A stretch of DNA of 64,000 nt from Thermoguttaceae bacterium (GTDB taxonomy: Bacteria; Planctomycetota; Planctomycetia; Pirellulales; Thermoguttaceae), in contig JAGBAA010000098.1 of NCBI GenBank assembly GCA_017939795.1, forward strand, positions 22,981-86,980, in the 5' to 3' direction. Positions 19,530 to 26,582 of this stretch are shown in pieces; the first letter of the stretch is position 1; each line of letters begins with the position of its first letter. A program made the translations under genes and the position numbers. The notes beneath the pieces are model-generated. The model did no database searches, was not told the origin of the DNA, and saw only the letters and a list, made by a program, of their open reading frames with translations.

Positions 19530-21692
19530 ATGCCAACTCCCACACCTCAAGAACCGAATCGTCGTCCTGTACGTCCCCAGCCTCTCAAACCGGTTTCCGC
19601 TCCGCAGTCTGGTTCGACGCAGCGTCCGCTGAAGCCTCAGCCGGTGAAGCCGCAGTCAGCATCACCTCAGCCTCTGAAGCCCCAGCCGCTGAAGTCCCAG
19701 CCGCTGAAACCGCAGTCTTTGCGGCCGGTTCCTGTATCGTCGGAGACGGCGGTCCGTGATTCCGGGCAGAAGCGCGGGGCGGTGCGTCCGGTGCTGATCC
19801 AGGAAGAGGCACCGGCTCCGATGGTGCTTTCTGAAGAGGCTCAGATTTTTTCTGTCGCGCTTTCCGAGACGGATGTTTCTGATTTTCTGGTAGAGCAGGA
19901 TGCCTATCTTGCCGAGACGATCCATGTTCGTGAGGAGCCGGAGGAGGAAGAGGAGCTTACGGATAAAATCGTGAAAGGTGCGCCGCCGTGGTTCATCAGC
20001 ACGATCGGGCACGTGATCCTGATCCTTCTTGGAGCACTTTTGGTCTCTGTCGTTCCGACGCCGCAGAAACCGCTCATGGTCGAGTGTGAGATGGTGGTGG
20101 AAGTGGAAGAAGAGGAGGAAGAGGAAGAGATCTTCCTGGAAGAAGTCGGCGTTCAGCAGGAGCTGGAGGCGGAGACTCCTACGGAAACAGAAGAGCCGGA
20201 AGCGAGCGAGATGGCCGAGGAGGACAAGCCGGTGGAAGATCCGATGCTTGAGCCGGAAGCGCTTCCGGTTACCGAGACTGGAACGATGGCGGCTCATTTG
20301 AAGGAAGCTCCGGTTGGTGCCCGATTTGACGGACGCACGCCGGGAGGCCGAAAGGGGCTTTTAGGCCGGTATGGCGGCACGAAATCGACGGAAGAGGCGG
20401 TCGAGCTTGGACTTCAGTGGCTCGTGAAGCAGCAGGAGAAGAAAAACGGCCCGAATCGCGGTTCATGGAGTCTTGAGGGACCGTATTCGGACGGTCTGGA
20501 AGACATCGAAAACCGGATATCCGCGACGTCAATGGCACTTCTGGCATTTCAGGGGGCAGGGTATACGCAGTTTCCGCCGAAATTGACCGAAGAGGATAAA
20601 AAGTCCAAAAAGCGCAGGGAGAAAGCCCTCAAGCGCATCCGTGAGGCGGGGAAATACCGCCAGACGATCGCGATCGGCTGGACGTGGCTTTTGAAGCAGC
20701 AGGGACCGGACGGGCAGTTTCTGCCGAAGGATGGAACGCACAATCACGCGTTCTACACGCATTCGCAGGCGACCATCGCGCTTTGCGAGCTTTACGGCAT
20801 GACGAAAAACGAGAAATTCCGCATCCCGGCACAGAAGGCGGTCCAGTTTCTCCTGGCGACGCAGCATCATGACGGTGCGTGGCGGTACACGCTGCAGAAG
20901 GACGAAATGTCGGACCTTTCCGTGACGGGGTGGGTGCTGATGGCACTTCAGAGTGCACGGATGGCGGGGTTGGAAGTTCCGCAGGAGGCTCTGGACGGCA
21001 TCACGCGCTACCTCGATTCCAACGGCGCGCCGAACGAGCAGGTCTACTATCGGTACACGAACATGGAGGTCCATCCGAGCATGAGCATGACGGCGGAAGG
21101 GATGCTTTGCCGTCAGTATCTTGGCTGGGAACAGAATGATCCGCGCATGGAAAAGGCACTGGACCGCGTCTTGACGGAGCCGGTCTCTTTCCGCGGCGAG
21201 ACCGACGTCTACAAATGGTACTATGCGACGCAGGCGATGCACCACAAAGAGGGACGCTGGTGGACGGAGTGGAATGGGACCATGCGTCAGGAACTCCCCT
21301 CGCATCAGGTCCGGACCGGGCCGGAGCGCGGCAGCTGGAATCCGCGGAATGACCGATTTGCGTCGGATCAGGGCGGGCGTCTGTTCATGACGTGCCTGAG
21401 CATCTACATGCTGGAGGTCTACTATCGCCATCTTCCGATCTACGCGAAGCTCTTTGATGAGAACGGCAAGATGAACTTTGACGCACCGGAAGAGCCGGCA
21501 GCGGATCCTGCAAATGCGCCTTCTGGAAACAGCGGGACGGAGAGTGCCGTTTCACCGGCTGCGGAAACGTCTCCGGAGAGCAGCTCTGTGCCGGGACCTG
21601 CGGAAGGCGGTATTTCGGGCGAAAATAGTGTTTTGGGCGAAGACGGAGAGGCCGGAAAGTCGATTTTGGATGAGTTGGGAGAGAATGGCTGA
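19530..21692 (+). CDS. Membrane-anchored squalene-cyclase/prenyltransferase-like toroid protein
   Basis: 720 residues. The N-terminus is a Pro/Lys/Gln repeat region (about 20-65, variants of PLKPQ). A single transmembrane helix lies near 154-176, followed by a very acidic segment with a run of Glu. Residues about 280-660 contain alpha/alpha toroid repeats of the terpene cyclase/prenyltransferase type, seen as GLQWLVKQQ, GWTWLLKQQGPDGQF, AVQFLLATQHHDGAW and GWVLMALQSARM. I do not see a DXDD catalytic motif, so it may be a binding or scaffold protein. Related anchored toroid proteins occur in planctomycetes. The start is not strongly marked; ATG 19530 is preferred over an upstream GTG. Confidence 0.75.
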   Translation: MPTPTPQEPNRRPVRPQPLKPVSAPQSGSTQRPLKPQPVKPQSASPQPLKPQPLKSQPLKPQSLRPVPVSSETAVRDSGQKRGAVRPVLIQEEAPAPMVLSEEAQIFSVALSETDVSDFLVEQDAYLAETIHVREEPEEEEELTDKIVKGAPPWFISTIGHVILILLGALLVSVVPTPQKPLMVECEMVVEVEEEEEEEEIFLEEVGVQQELEAETPTETEEPEASEMAEEDKPVEDPMLEPEALPVTETGTMAAHLKEAPVGARFDGRTPGGRKGLLGRYGGTKSTEEAVELGLQWLVKQQEKKNGPNRGSWSLEGPYSDGLEDIENRISATSMALLAFQGAGYTQFPPKLTEEDKKSKKRREKALKRIREAGKYRQTIAIGWTWLLKQQGPDGQFLPKDGTHNHAFYTHSQATIALCELYGMTKNEKFRIPAQKAVQFLLATQHHDGAWRYTLQKDEMSDLSVTGWVLMALQSARMAGLEVPQEALDGITRYLDSNGAPNEQVYYRYTNMEVHPSMSMTAEGMLCRQYLGWEQNDPRMEKALDRVLTEPVSFRGETDVYKWYYATQAMHHKEGRWWTEWNGTMRQELPSHQVRTGPERGSWNPRNDRFASDQGGRLFMTCLSIYMLEVYYRHLPIYAKLFDENGKMNFDAPEEPAADPANAPSGNSGTESAVSPAAETSPESSSVPGPAEGGISGENSVLGEDGEAGKSILDELGENG

Positions 21693-21726
21693 TTGGGAGT
21701 GCGTTTCTTCCGATTCTGTACATGAA

Positions 21727-21756
21727 AAGAGCCGTGAGGAAATTCACGGCTTTTTT
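21727..21756 (+). terminator. Intrinsic terminator after the toroid gene
   Basis: GCCGTGA (21731-21737) pairs with TCACGGC (21744-21750), followed by TTTTTT. It sits between two convergent genes. Confidence 0.85.
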
Positions 21757-21812
21757 AACGGCATTCGGCTATCCTGAAAATTGACGGGAATGGCGGGGAG
21801 TGCATTTGGAGG

Positions 21813-22373
21813 CTAAATGTACTCCATGAGGAGTTCTTCTGCCGGATTGGAGATGACGACTTCCGAGACGAGGAGTCCGCGGCGGCGTACTTCGTCTGCC
21901 GCGGCTTTCGTGCTGGTCTTCACGTCGGAGAGTGGGCCGACGAGCATGAGCAGCCCCTTTCCGCCGAGGGCCATGGCAAGGTGAAGGCGGATGAGGGTGA
22001 CGTTTCCGGATTTCGCGGCAAAGTCGGAAGCTGCGAGGATGGAGCACGCACCGAAAGATTCCACGATCCCCAATGCCGGTACGCGGGTCGAAGGAAGGAT
22101 GACGGATTGGCCGAGGGCGGCAAAAACGGCGGGATGGACTTTCGGGCAGACGAGGAAATCAATGACGGCCTCTCCGCCGATGCGGACTCCCGTGTCGACG
22201 GCAGTCTGGACTTCATCGACGCCGCCGCAGATGGCGATGAGGTACTTTCCGGAACAGATCGTGCGTCCGAAAAGGACAGAGACGGAGGCTGTCTTCATCA
22301 TTTCATCCTGTGCGAGCATTCCTTTTCCCACACTTTGAAATTCGATCACGCCGACGCACATCGTTTTTTCCAT
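21813..22373 (-). CDS. Bacterial microcompartment shell protein with two BMC domains (BMC-T)
   Basis: 186 residues made of two consecutive BMC folds: the first from about 5 to 90 (CVGVIEFQSVGKGMLAQDEM, GKYLIAICGGVDEVQ, FLVCPKVHPAV), the second from about 96 (ALGIVESFGACSILAASDFA) to the end. Tandem-BMC proteins form trimers that look like hexamers and tile the shell facets of microcompartments; many have a gated or iron-sulphur central pore. No enzyme, BMC-H or BMC-P gene is near, so it is an orphan here. The start at 22373 follows GAGGAT at 7-8 bases. It is convergent with the toroid gene and shares its terminator region. Confidence 0.9.
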   Translation of the reverse strand: MEKTMCVGVIEFQSVGKGMLAQDEMMKTASVSVLFGRTICSGKYLIAICGGVDEVQTAVDTGVRIGGEAVIDFLVCPKVHPAVFAALGQSVILPSTRVPALGIVESFGACSILAASDFAAKSGNVTLIRLHLAMALGGKGLLMLVGPLSDVKTSTKAAADEVRRRGLLVSEVVISNPAEELLMEYI

Positions 22374-22608
22374 ACGGATCCTCACTTCCGGTACTTTCTG
22401 TCTGTTCACGAAACGAAATATTCCATTTTATTTATCGTTCAGAAGCGGGAGCCTCTTGATTTTTTTTGTGAAAGTGCACAGGAACTGCGTTCAGTTTGGA
22501 ATGCTGAGTCAGAAAAAGGGATTTTTTGCTGGAAATTTGAAAAAAGAGGAGTTTTTTTCATCGCCCCCCCTTCCGGGAAATGAAAAATCTGGTAGAATGC
22601 TTTTTATT

Positions 22609-22726
22609 GAGAGGACCTTCAGAATGGGTCCTGGCAACGGGAGAGCACGAACCTGGTCAGGGGTTTGCGCCAGCAGCCATAAGTGTCGCCTTTCGTGTGT
22701 TCAGGATCCTTTCTGGAGGTCTTTTT
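22609..22726 (+). ncRNA. ffs: Signal recognition particle RNA (small bacterial type)
   Basis: About 110 nt, one long hairpin. The 5' arm GACCTTCAGAA (from 22615) pairs with TTCTGGAGGTC ending at 22721, and GGGTCCTG pairs with CAGGATCC further in. The apical domain IV has the conserved asymmetric loop elements: GGTCAGG (22655-22661), an 11-nt tip, then AGCAGCC (22672-22678) and ATAAG. The tip reads GGGTTTGCGCC, the same length as the usual GUCCGGAAGGA, but the tetraloop is not of the GGAA/GNRA type. A TAGAAT -10 box lies at 22593-22598 and T5 follows the 3' arm. It binds Ffh for membrane protein targeting. The ends are approximate. Confidence 0.87.
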
Positions 22727-22829
22727 CATTGAGGATATTCCAGTTGTGTAAAATCGTGAAAAAATATCGATTGTGCGGTGTTTCTTCCACTTTTTTTTAT
22801 GAATCTGGGATAAAATCTGCTTTCCACCC

Positions 22830-22859
22830 TTGACAGTCCCCCCTGTTTTCGGGTACACT
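22830..22859 (+). promoter_or_regulatory. Promoter of the RidA/chorismatase-like gene
   Basis: TTGACA (22830-22835), 18-bp spacer, TACACT (22854-22859). The predicted 5' leader is about 185 bases, long for this window. Confidence 0.65.
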
Positions 22860-22871
22860 GTATGAAATGAA

Positions 22872-22937
22872 GTTTCCGTTTGGTTCCGTTGTTGGCCGAG
22901 ACCCGCCTGATGCTTTCGGCTGCCTCGGAATGGAAAC
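22872..22937 (+). other. Structured 5' leader element
   Basis: GTTTCC (22872-22877) can pair with GGAAAC (22932-22937), and CCGAG (22896-22900) with CTCGG (22924-22928), enclosing a GC-rich loop. It begins right after the promoter and lies over 100 bases before the start codon, so it belongs to the transcript leader. No known riboswitch is recognised. Confidence 0.35.
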
Positions 22938-23052
22938 ATTTAGTTTAGAATTTAAGTTGAGCTGTTCATTGCGCAGCCGTCGCAGATCCTTTCCCTTTTA
23001 TTTTTTGGGGAAAAGACAGACACCCGCCTTTAAAGTCAGGTGAACGCACACA

Positions 23053-24306
23053 ATGAAAGAAAAATCCAGTACGATTGCTTGCACGATTTCCAGGACTTTC
23101 GATGTGGCCCATATGCTCATCGCAGTCCTTCCGCCGAAAGAACTTCTTGAAGAACCGCTGGCTGTCCAGCTTCAGGCGGTTGAGGATCAGGTTCGTGCCT
23201 GTATCTCGCAGAATGCGCCGAGTGCCAAAGTCATTCAGCAGACCGTTTTTCTGAAAAATTATGAAGATCGGCACGTCTGCCAGGAATTTTGGCGCAACGT
23301 ATACGGTCCTGCTCTTCCGGTCAATGTTTACGTGCCGCAGGCACCGAGTGACGGTCAGCTTCTGGCGGTGGAGATCATTGCGCAGGAGTGCGGGACGGGC
23401 AGTGATCCGGCGCAGGTGATCCACGAGAAGGAAGATCTCACGATCCTGAAGCATTCCGGCGTCACCTGGTACTATGCGTGCCAGCAGGAGCCTGCGGACT
23501 ATTCCTGGAGTATGTACTCGCAGTCGGTCGAGATGTTTCAGGAGTTGGACAAAACGTTCCTTTCCCAGAAGATCCCGTTTGAGAACGTGATCCGTACCTG
23601 GCTCTACCTCGGAAACATCACCGAGCCGACGTACAGTGAACTGGAAGGGGAGACGCAGCGGTACAAGGAGCTGAATCGTGCGCGTACGGATTTCTTCCGC
23701 GACATCCGTTTCTTTGATGGGCTGACTGCGAAACCGTGGACGCACGCGGTCTATCCGGCAAGTACGGGGATCGGTGCGGACGGCGATACGGTCGTCATGA
23801 GCGCACTGGCCGTTAAATTTGACGACCCGGAAAAAGGATGCGTCATTCCGCTGGAAAATCCGCATCAGACATCAGCGTTCGATTACGGCGAACAGTACAG
23901 CATCAAGAGCCCGAAATTTGCGCGTGCGCTTTTGCTTGCGAGCGAAGAGTCGGGGATCATTTTTGTCTCCGGCACGGCAAGCATCACGGATCAGGAGACG
24001 CGGTATCTGGATGATCCGCTGAATCAGACGGAACTGACGCTGGATAATATTGAGATCCTCATTGCGGAGGAAAACCTCAAAGCGCACGGCAAACCCGGCT
24101 TCGGATGCCCGCTTGACGGATTGGTCTCAGCCCGTGTGTACGTAAAGCGTCCGGAGCACCTCGAAACGATCCGTGCCGTCTGTGAACGCCGGATCCCAAA
24201 CGTTCCGAAGATCTACACGATCGCGGATGTGTGCCGTCCGGACCTTCTTGTTGAAATCGAAGGAATGGCTGACGTCGGCCCTGCGAGTCGGGTCGAAAGG
24301 ATCTAG
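23053..24306 (+). CDS. RidA-like / FkbO-Hyg5-type chorismatase-like protein
   Basis: 417 residues. The C-terminal two thirds resemble the family of chorismate-hydrolysing enzymes built on a RidA/YjgF fold: VIRTWLYLGNIT, then YKELNRARTDFF, then YPASTGIGADG, then FVSGTASITDQETRYLDD. The N-terminal ~120 residues form a second RidA-like module (QAVEDQVRACI..., VIQQTVFLKNY). Whether it cleaves chorismate or is a deaminase-like RidA relative cannot be decided, since I cannot map the active-site residues with certainty. AGGTGA precedes the ATG at 23053. It stands alone between its promoter and a terminator. Confidence 0.65.
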   Translation: MKEKSSTIACTISRTFDVAHMLIAVLPPKELLEEPLAVQLQAVEDQVRACISQNAPSAKVIQQTVFLKNYEDRHVCQEFWRNVYGPALPVNVYVPQAPSDGQLLAVEIIAQECGTGSDPAQVIHEKEDLTILKHSGVTWYYACQQEPADYSWSMYSQSVEMFQELDKTFLSQKIPFENVIRTWLYLGNITEPTYSELEGETQRYKELNRARTDFFRDIRFFDGLTAKPWTHAVYPASTGIGADGDTVVMSALAVKFDDPEKGCVIPLENPHQTSAFDYGEQYSIKSPKFARALLLASEESGIIFVSGTASITDQETRYLDDPLNQTELTLDNIEILIAEENLKAHGKPGFGCPLDGLVSARVYVKRPEHLETIRAVCERRIPNVPKIYTIADVCRPDLLVEIEGMADVGPASRVERI

Positions 24307-24329
24307 CCTCCGTTTTCTCTGTATTTTCC

Positions 24330-24360
24330 AAAGCTCTTCCGTCAAACGAAGAGCTTTTTT
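24330..24360 (+). terminator. Intrinsic terminator
   Basis: AAAGCTCTTC (24330-24339) pairs with GAAGAGCTTT (24348-24357), followed by TTT. Confidence 0.88.
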
Positions 24361-24530
24361 GTTTCATGGTATGAGGAAAATGCACGGGATCTGTTCGCCT
24401 CCTTTGTGTGCCTTACCGTTTCTTCTTTCTGTATTTCTGAGGCTGGGGCTTTTTGCGGGGACGGTATTTTAAGTTTTGATCGGGGCGTTTTTCTTTTTTC
24501 AGAAATGGGGAAAAATTTTTTCCGGAACCC

Positions 24531-24558
24531 TTGAAATTTTTTGGGGAGACGTTAAAAT
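24531..24558 (+). promoter_or_regulatory. Promoter of the 86-residue protein gene
   Basis: TTGAAA (24531-24536), 16-bp spacer, TAAAAT (24553-24558), about 40 bases before the ATG. Confidence 0.65.
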
Positions 24559-24597
24559 GGAAGAGTAGGTGAATCATCAGAATGGAGGGAGATTCTC

Positions 24598-24858
24598 ATG
24601 GATCCGATCCTGGACCGCTGGAATCAGGCATTGAAAGAGATCCGCGCTGCCGGATATGCCGTTCGCGAAGAGTGGCTGGACGGTGGAGGCGGACTTTGTG
24701 AATTTGGCGGTCGGAAGTACTTTTTTTCGGATCAGTCTCTTTCCCTTTTTGAGAGGATCGACCAGGCGGAATCTGCGTTGAAGGAGGTCCGGAAGATCCA
24801 GGCGTCGGCCGATGGACCGGATCCTGCAGACACAGAGGATCCGCGCGGCCCGGCATGA
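24598..24858 (+). CDS. Small hypothetical protein
   Basis: 86 residues, not recognised. Its start is well supported by GGAGGGAG 7 bases upstream and a promoter just before. The sequence is hydrophilic, with a compact N-terminal half (WNQALKEIRAAGYAVREEWL, then GGGGLCEFGGRKYFF) that could form a small alpha/beta fold and a helical SLFERIDQAESALKEVRKI segment, then a disordered Asp/Pro tail. It precedes a Gfo/Idh/MocA gene by 53 bases and may share its transcript. Confidence 0.7.
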   Translation: MDPILDRWNQALKEIRAAGYAVREEWLDGGGGLCEFGGRKYFFSDQSLSLFERIDQAESALKEVRKIQASADGPDPADTEDPRGPA

Positions 24859-24911
24859 TGTGCCGGACTGGTTCCCGCCCTGAATTTTTAATCTGAATCA
24901 AGGAGTTTTTT

Positions 24912-26327
24912 ATGATTTCAAGACGAAACTTCATTTCCTCCGGTTCTCTGGGACTTGCGGGTCTCGGAATGATGGCAAACGCACAGCTTCGCGCGGATGA
25001 GCCGGAAATCACGGTCATGGCCTCACCGGAAACGAATCCGGACCGGGATCTCTGGGAGAAGGAAGGCAAACCGATCCGCGCCGGCGTCATCGGGACCGGC
25101 TGGTACGGCAAGAGTGACGTTTTTCGGCTCATTCAGTGCGGCGGCGAAAAGGTCGAAGTCGCGGCACTGTGCGACGTGGACGGACAGATCCTTGAAGAAG
25201 CCGGTCGCCTGGTCGCTGAGCGTCAGGCCTCGAAGAAGGTGCCGAATCTGTACCGCGACTACCGGGAAATGCTGGCGAATGAGAAACTGGACGTCTGCCT
25301 CATTGGGACTCCGGACCACTGGCATGCACTGCCGGCGATCGCCGCGATGGAAGCCGGATGTGATGTCTACCTTCAGAAGCCGATCGGGGTGGACGTCATT
25401 GAGTGTGCTGCAATGTGGAAGACGGCCCGTCGTCTGAACCGGGTGGTTCAGGTCGGGATGCAGCGCCGCAGTACGCCGATTTTGGTCGATGCGAAAAAAC
25501 GTTACCTGGACTCCGGAGAGATCGGCACGGTCCACTACGTGAATACGTACTGTATGCACGGACGGCGTCAGAGTGCGATCATGCAGCCGGAAACGCCGCC
25601 GGAATATTTGGATTTCGATTTCTGGCTTGGTCCTGCGCCCAAAAAACCGTACTATCGGACACTGCGCCGCGGATGGCGTTCGTTCATGGACTATGGAAAC
25701 GGGCAGGTCGGCGACATGGGGGTCCATATGTTGGATATGGCGCGCTGGCTCCTGAATCTTGGCTGGCCGAAGCGGATCACGTCGAATGGCGGACGCTATG
25801 GTTTCCCGGACAGCACGACGACGATCCCGGATACGCAGTCCGCACGTTTCGATTTCGAAAACATGACGATGGAATGGCATCATCGGGCCTGGGGCGAAGT
25901 GGAAGACCGCCGTCTGTACTGGGCGACGGAGATCTTGGGGACGAACGGGAAACTGCGTGCGAATTCTACTGCGTGCGACTTCAAATACTATGGGAAGCCC
26001 TGGCAGATGGTCAATGCCGCGAAGGAATTCGACCGCTACCCGTCAGACGAGACGGAACCCGGTCTGGAAGTCTACGTCGCCGGCGCGAACCGTGCGCATA
26101 TGTGGAACTTCCTCGCACGCATCGTGGACCGCGGCCGTCCGGTCTCGGATATTGAGGAAGGGTACATTTCGGCATCCTGCTGCATCCTGGCGAACGTTTC
26201 GTTGGCGATGGACGGCGCGACTTTGGAATGGGATCCGGAAAATATCTGCGTCAAAAACAATCCGGAAGCCAACAAACTGCTCGCCCGGCCGTATCGTGCG
26301 CCGTGGAAGCATCCGGAAATCGGGTAA
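24912..26327 (+). CDS. Gfo/Idh/MocA family oxidoreductase, Tat-exported
   Basis: 471 residues. The N-terminus MISRRNFISSGSLGLAGLGM is a Tat signal (SRRNF). The Rossmann domain starts near residue 57 (RAGVIGTGWYGKSD), and the family's substrate-site region follows: GTPDHWHALPAIAAMEAGCD, then the EKP-equivalent YLQKPIG. The C-terminal domain has the planctomycetal pattern WLGPAPKKPY and DYGNGQVGDMGVHMLDMARW. NAD(P)-dependent sugar or polyol oxidoreduction outside the cytoplasm is assumed from the family. The usual catalytic EKP reads QKP. AAGGAG lies 6 bases before the ATG at 24912. Confidence 0.9.
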   Translation: MISRRNFISSGSLGLAGLGMMANAQLRADEPEITVMASPETNPDRDLWEKEGKPIRAGVIGTGWYGKSDVFRLIQCGGEKVEVAALCDVDGQILEEAGRLVAERQASKKVPNLYRDYREMLANEKLDVCLIGTPDHWHALPAIAAMEAGCDVYLQKPIGVDVIECAAMWKTARRLNRVVQVGMQRRSTPILVDAKKRYLDSGEIGTVHYVNTYCMHGRRQSAIMQPETPPEYLDFDFWLGPAPKKPYYRTLRRGWRSFMDYGNGQVGDMGVHMLDMARWLLNLGWPKRITSNGGRYGFPDSTTTIPDTQSARFDFENMTMEWHHRAWGEVEDRRLYWATEILGTNGKLRANSTACDFKYYGKPWQMVNAAKEFDRYPSDETEPGLEVYVAGANRAHMWNFLARIVDRGRPVSDIEEGYISASCCILANVSLAMDGATLEWDPENICVKNNPEANKLLARPYRAPWKHPEIG

Positions 26328-26340
26328 GTTGAAGTTCGCG

Positions 26341-26385
26341 ATGTCCTGACTCGGGATGGAGACCTTTCCATGTCGGTCAGGATAT
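26341..26385 (+). terminator. Hairpin after the oxidoreductase gene
   Basis: ATGTCCTGAC (26341-26350) pairs with GTCAGGATAT (26376-26385), with an inner GGATGGA/TCCAT pairing. A T-run (TTTTTTC) follows only about 12 bases later, so it is a possible but not classical terminator. Confidence 0.5.
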
Positions 26386-26451
26386 TGGGAACGTGATTTT
26401 TTCTTTTCTTTGGCTGGCGGCTGGGGAATACTGCGGACAGGGAAACGGAGT

Positions 26452-26505
26452 GTGTACCGTGTGCAGAGCGTGTATCGTGTGCCGTGAGTGTACTGTATGC
26501 AGAGC
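26452..26505 (+). repeat. Three degenerate 18-bp tandem repeats
   Basis: Units at 26452-26469, 26470-26487 and 26488-26505, all of the form GTGTAYYGTRTGCMGWGM. They are intergenic, about 80 bases before the coiled-coil protein gene. Confidence 0.7.
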
Positions 26506-26582
26506 ACGAGTGAATGCGGTCTCGTTTCCAGCTGCCGGATTTTCTTTTCAATGAACTCAACTGAATGCGGAAGGCAGGCAAA

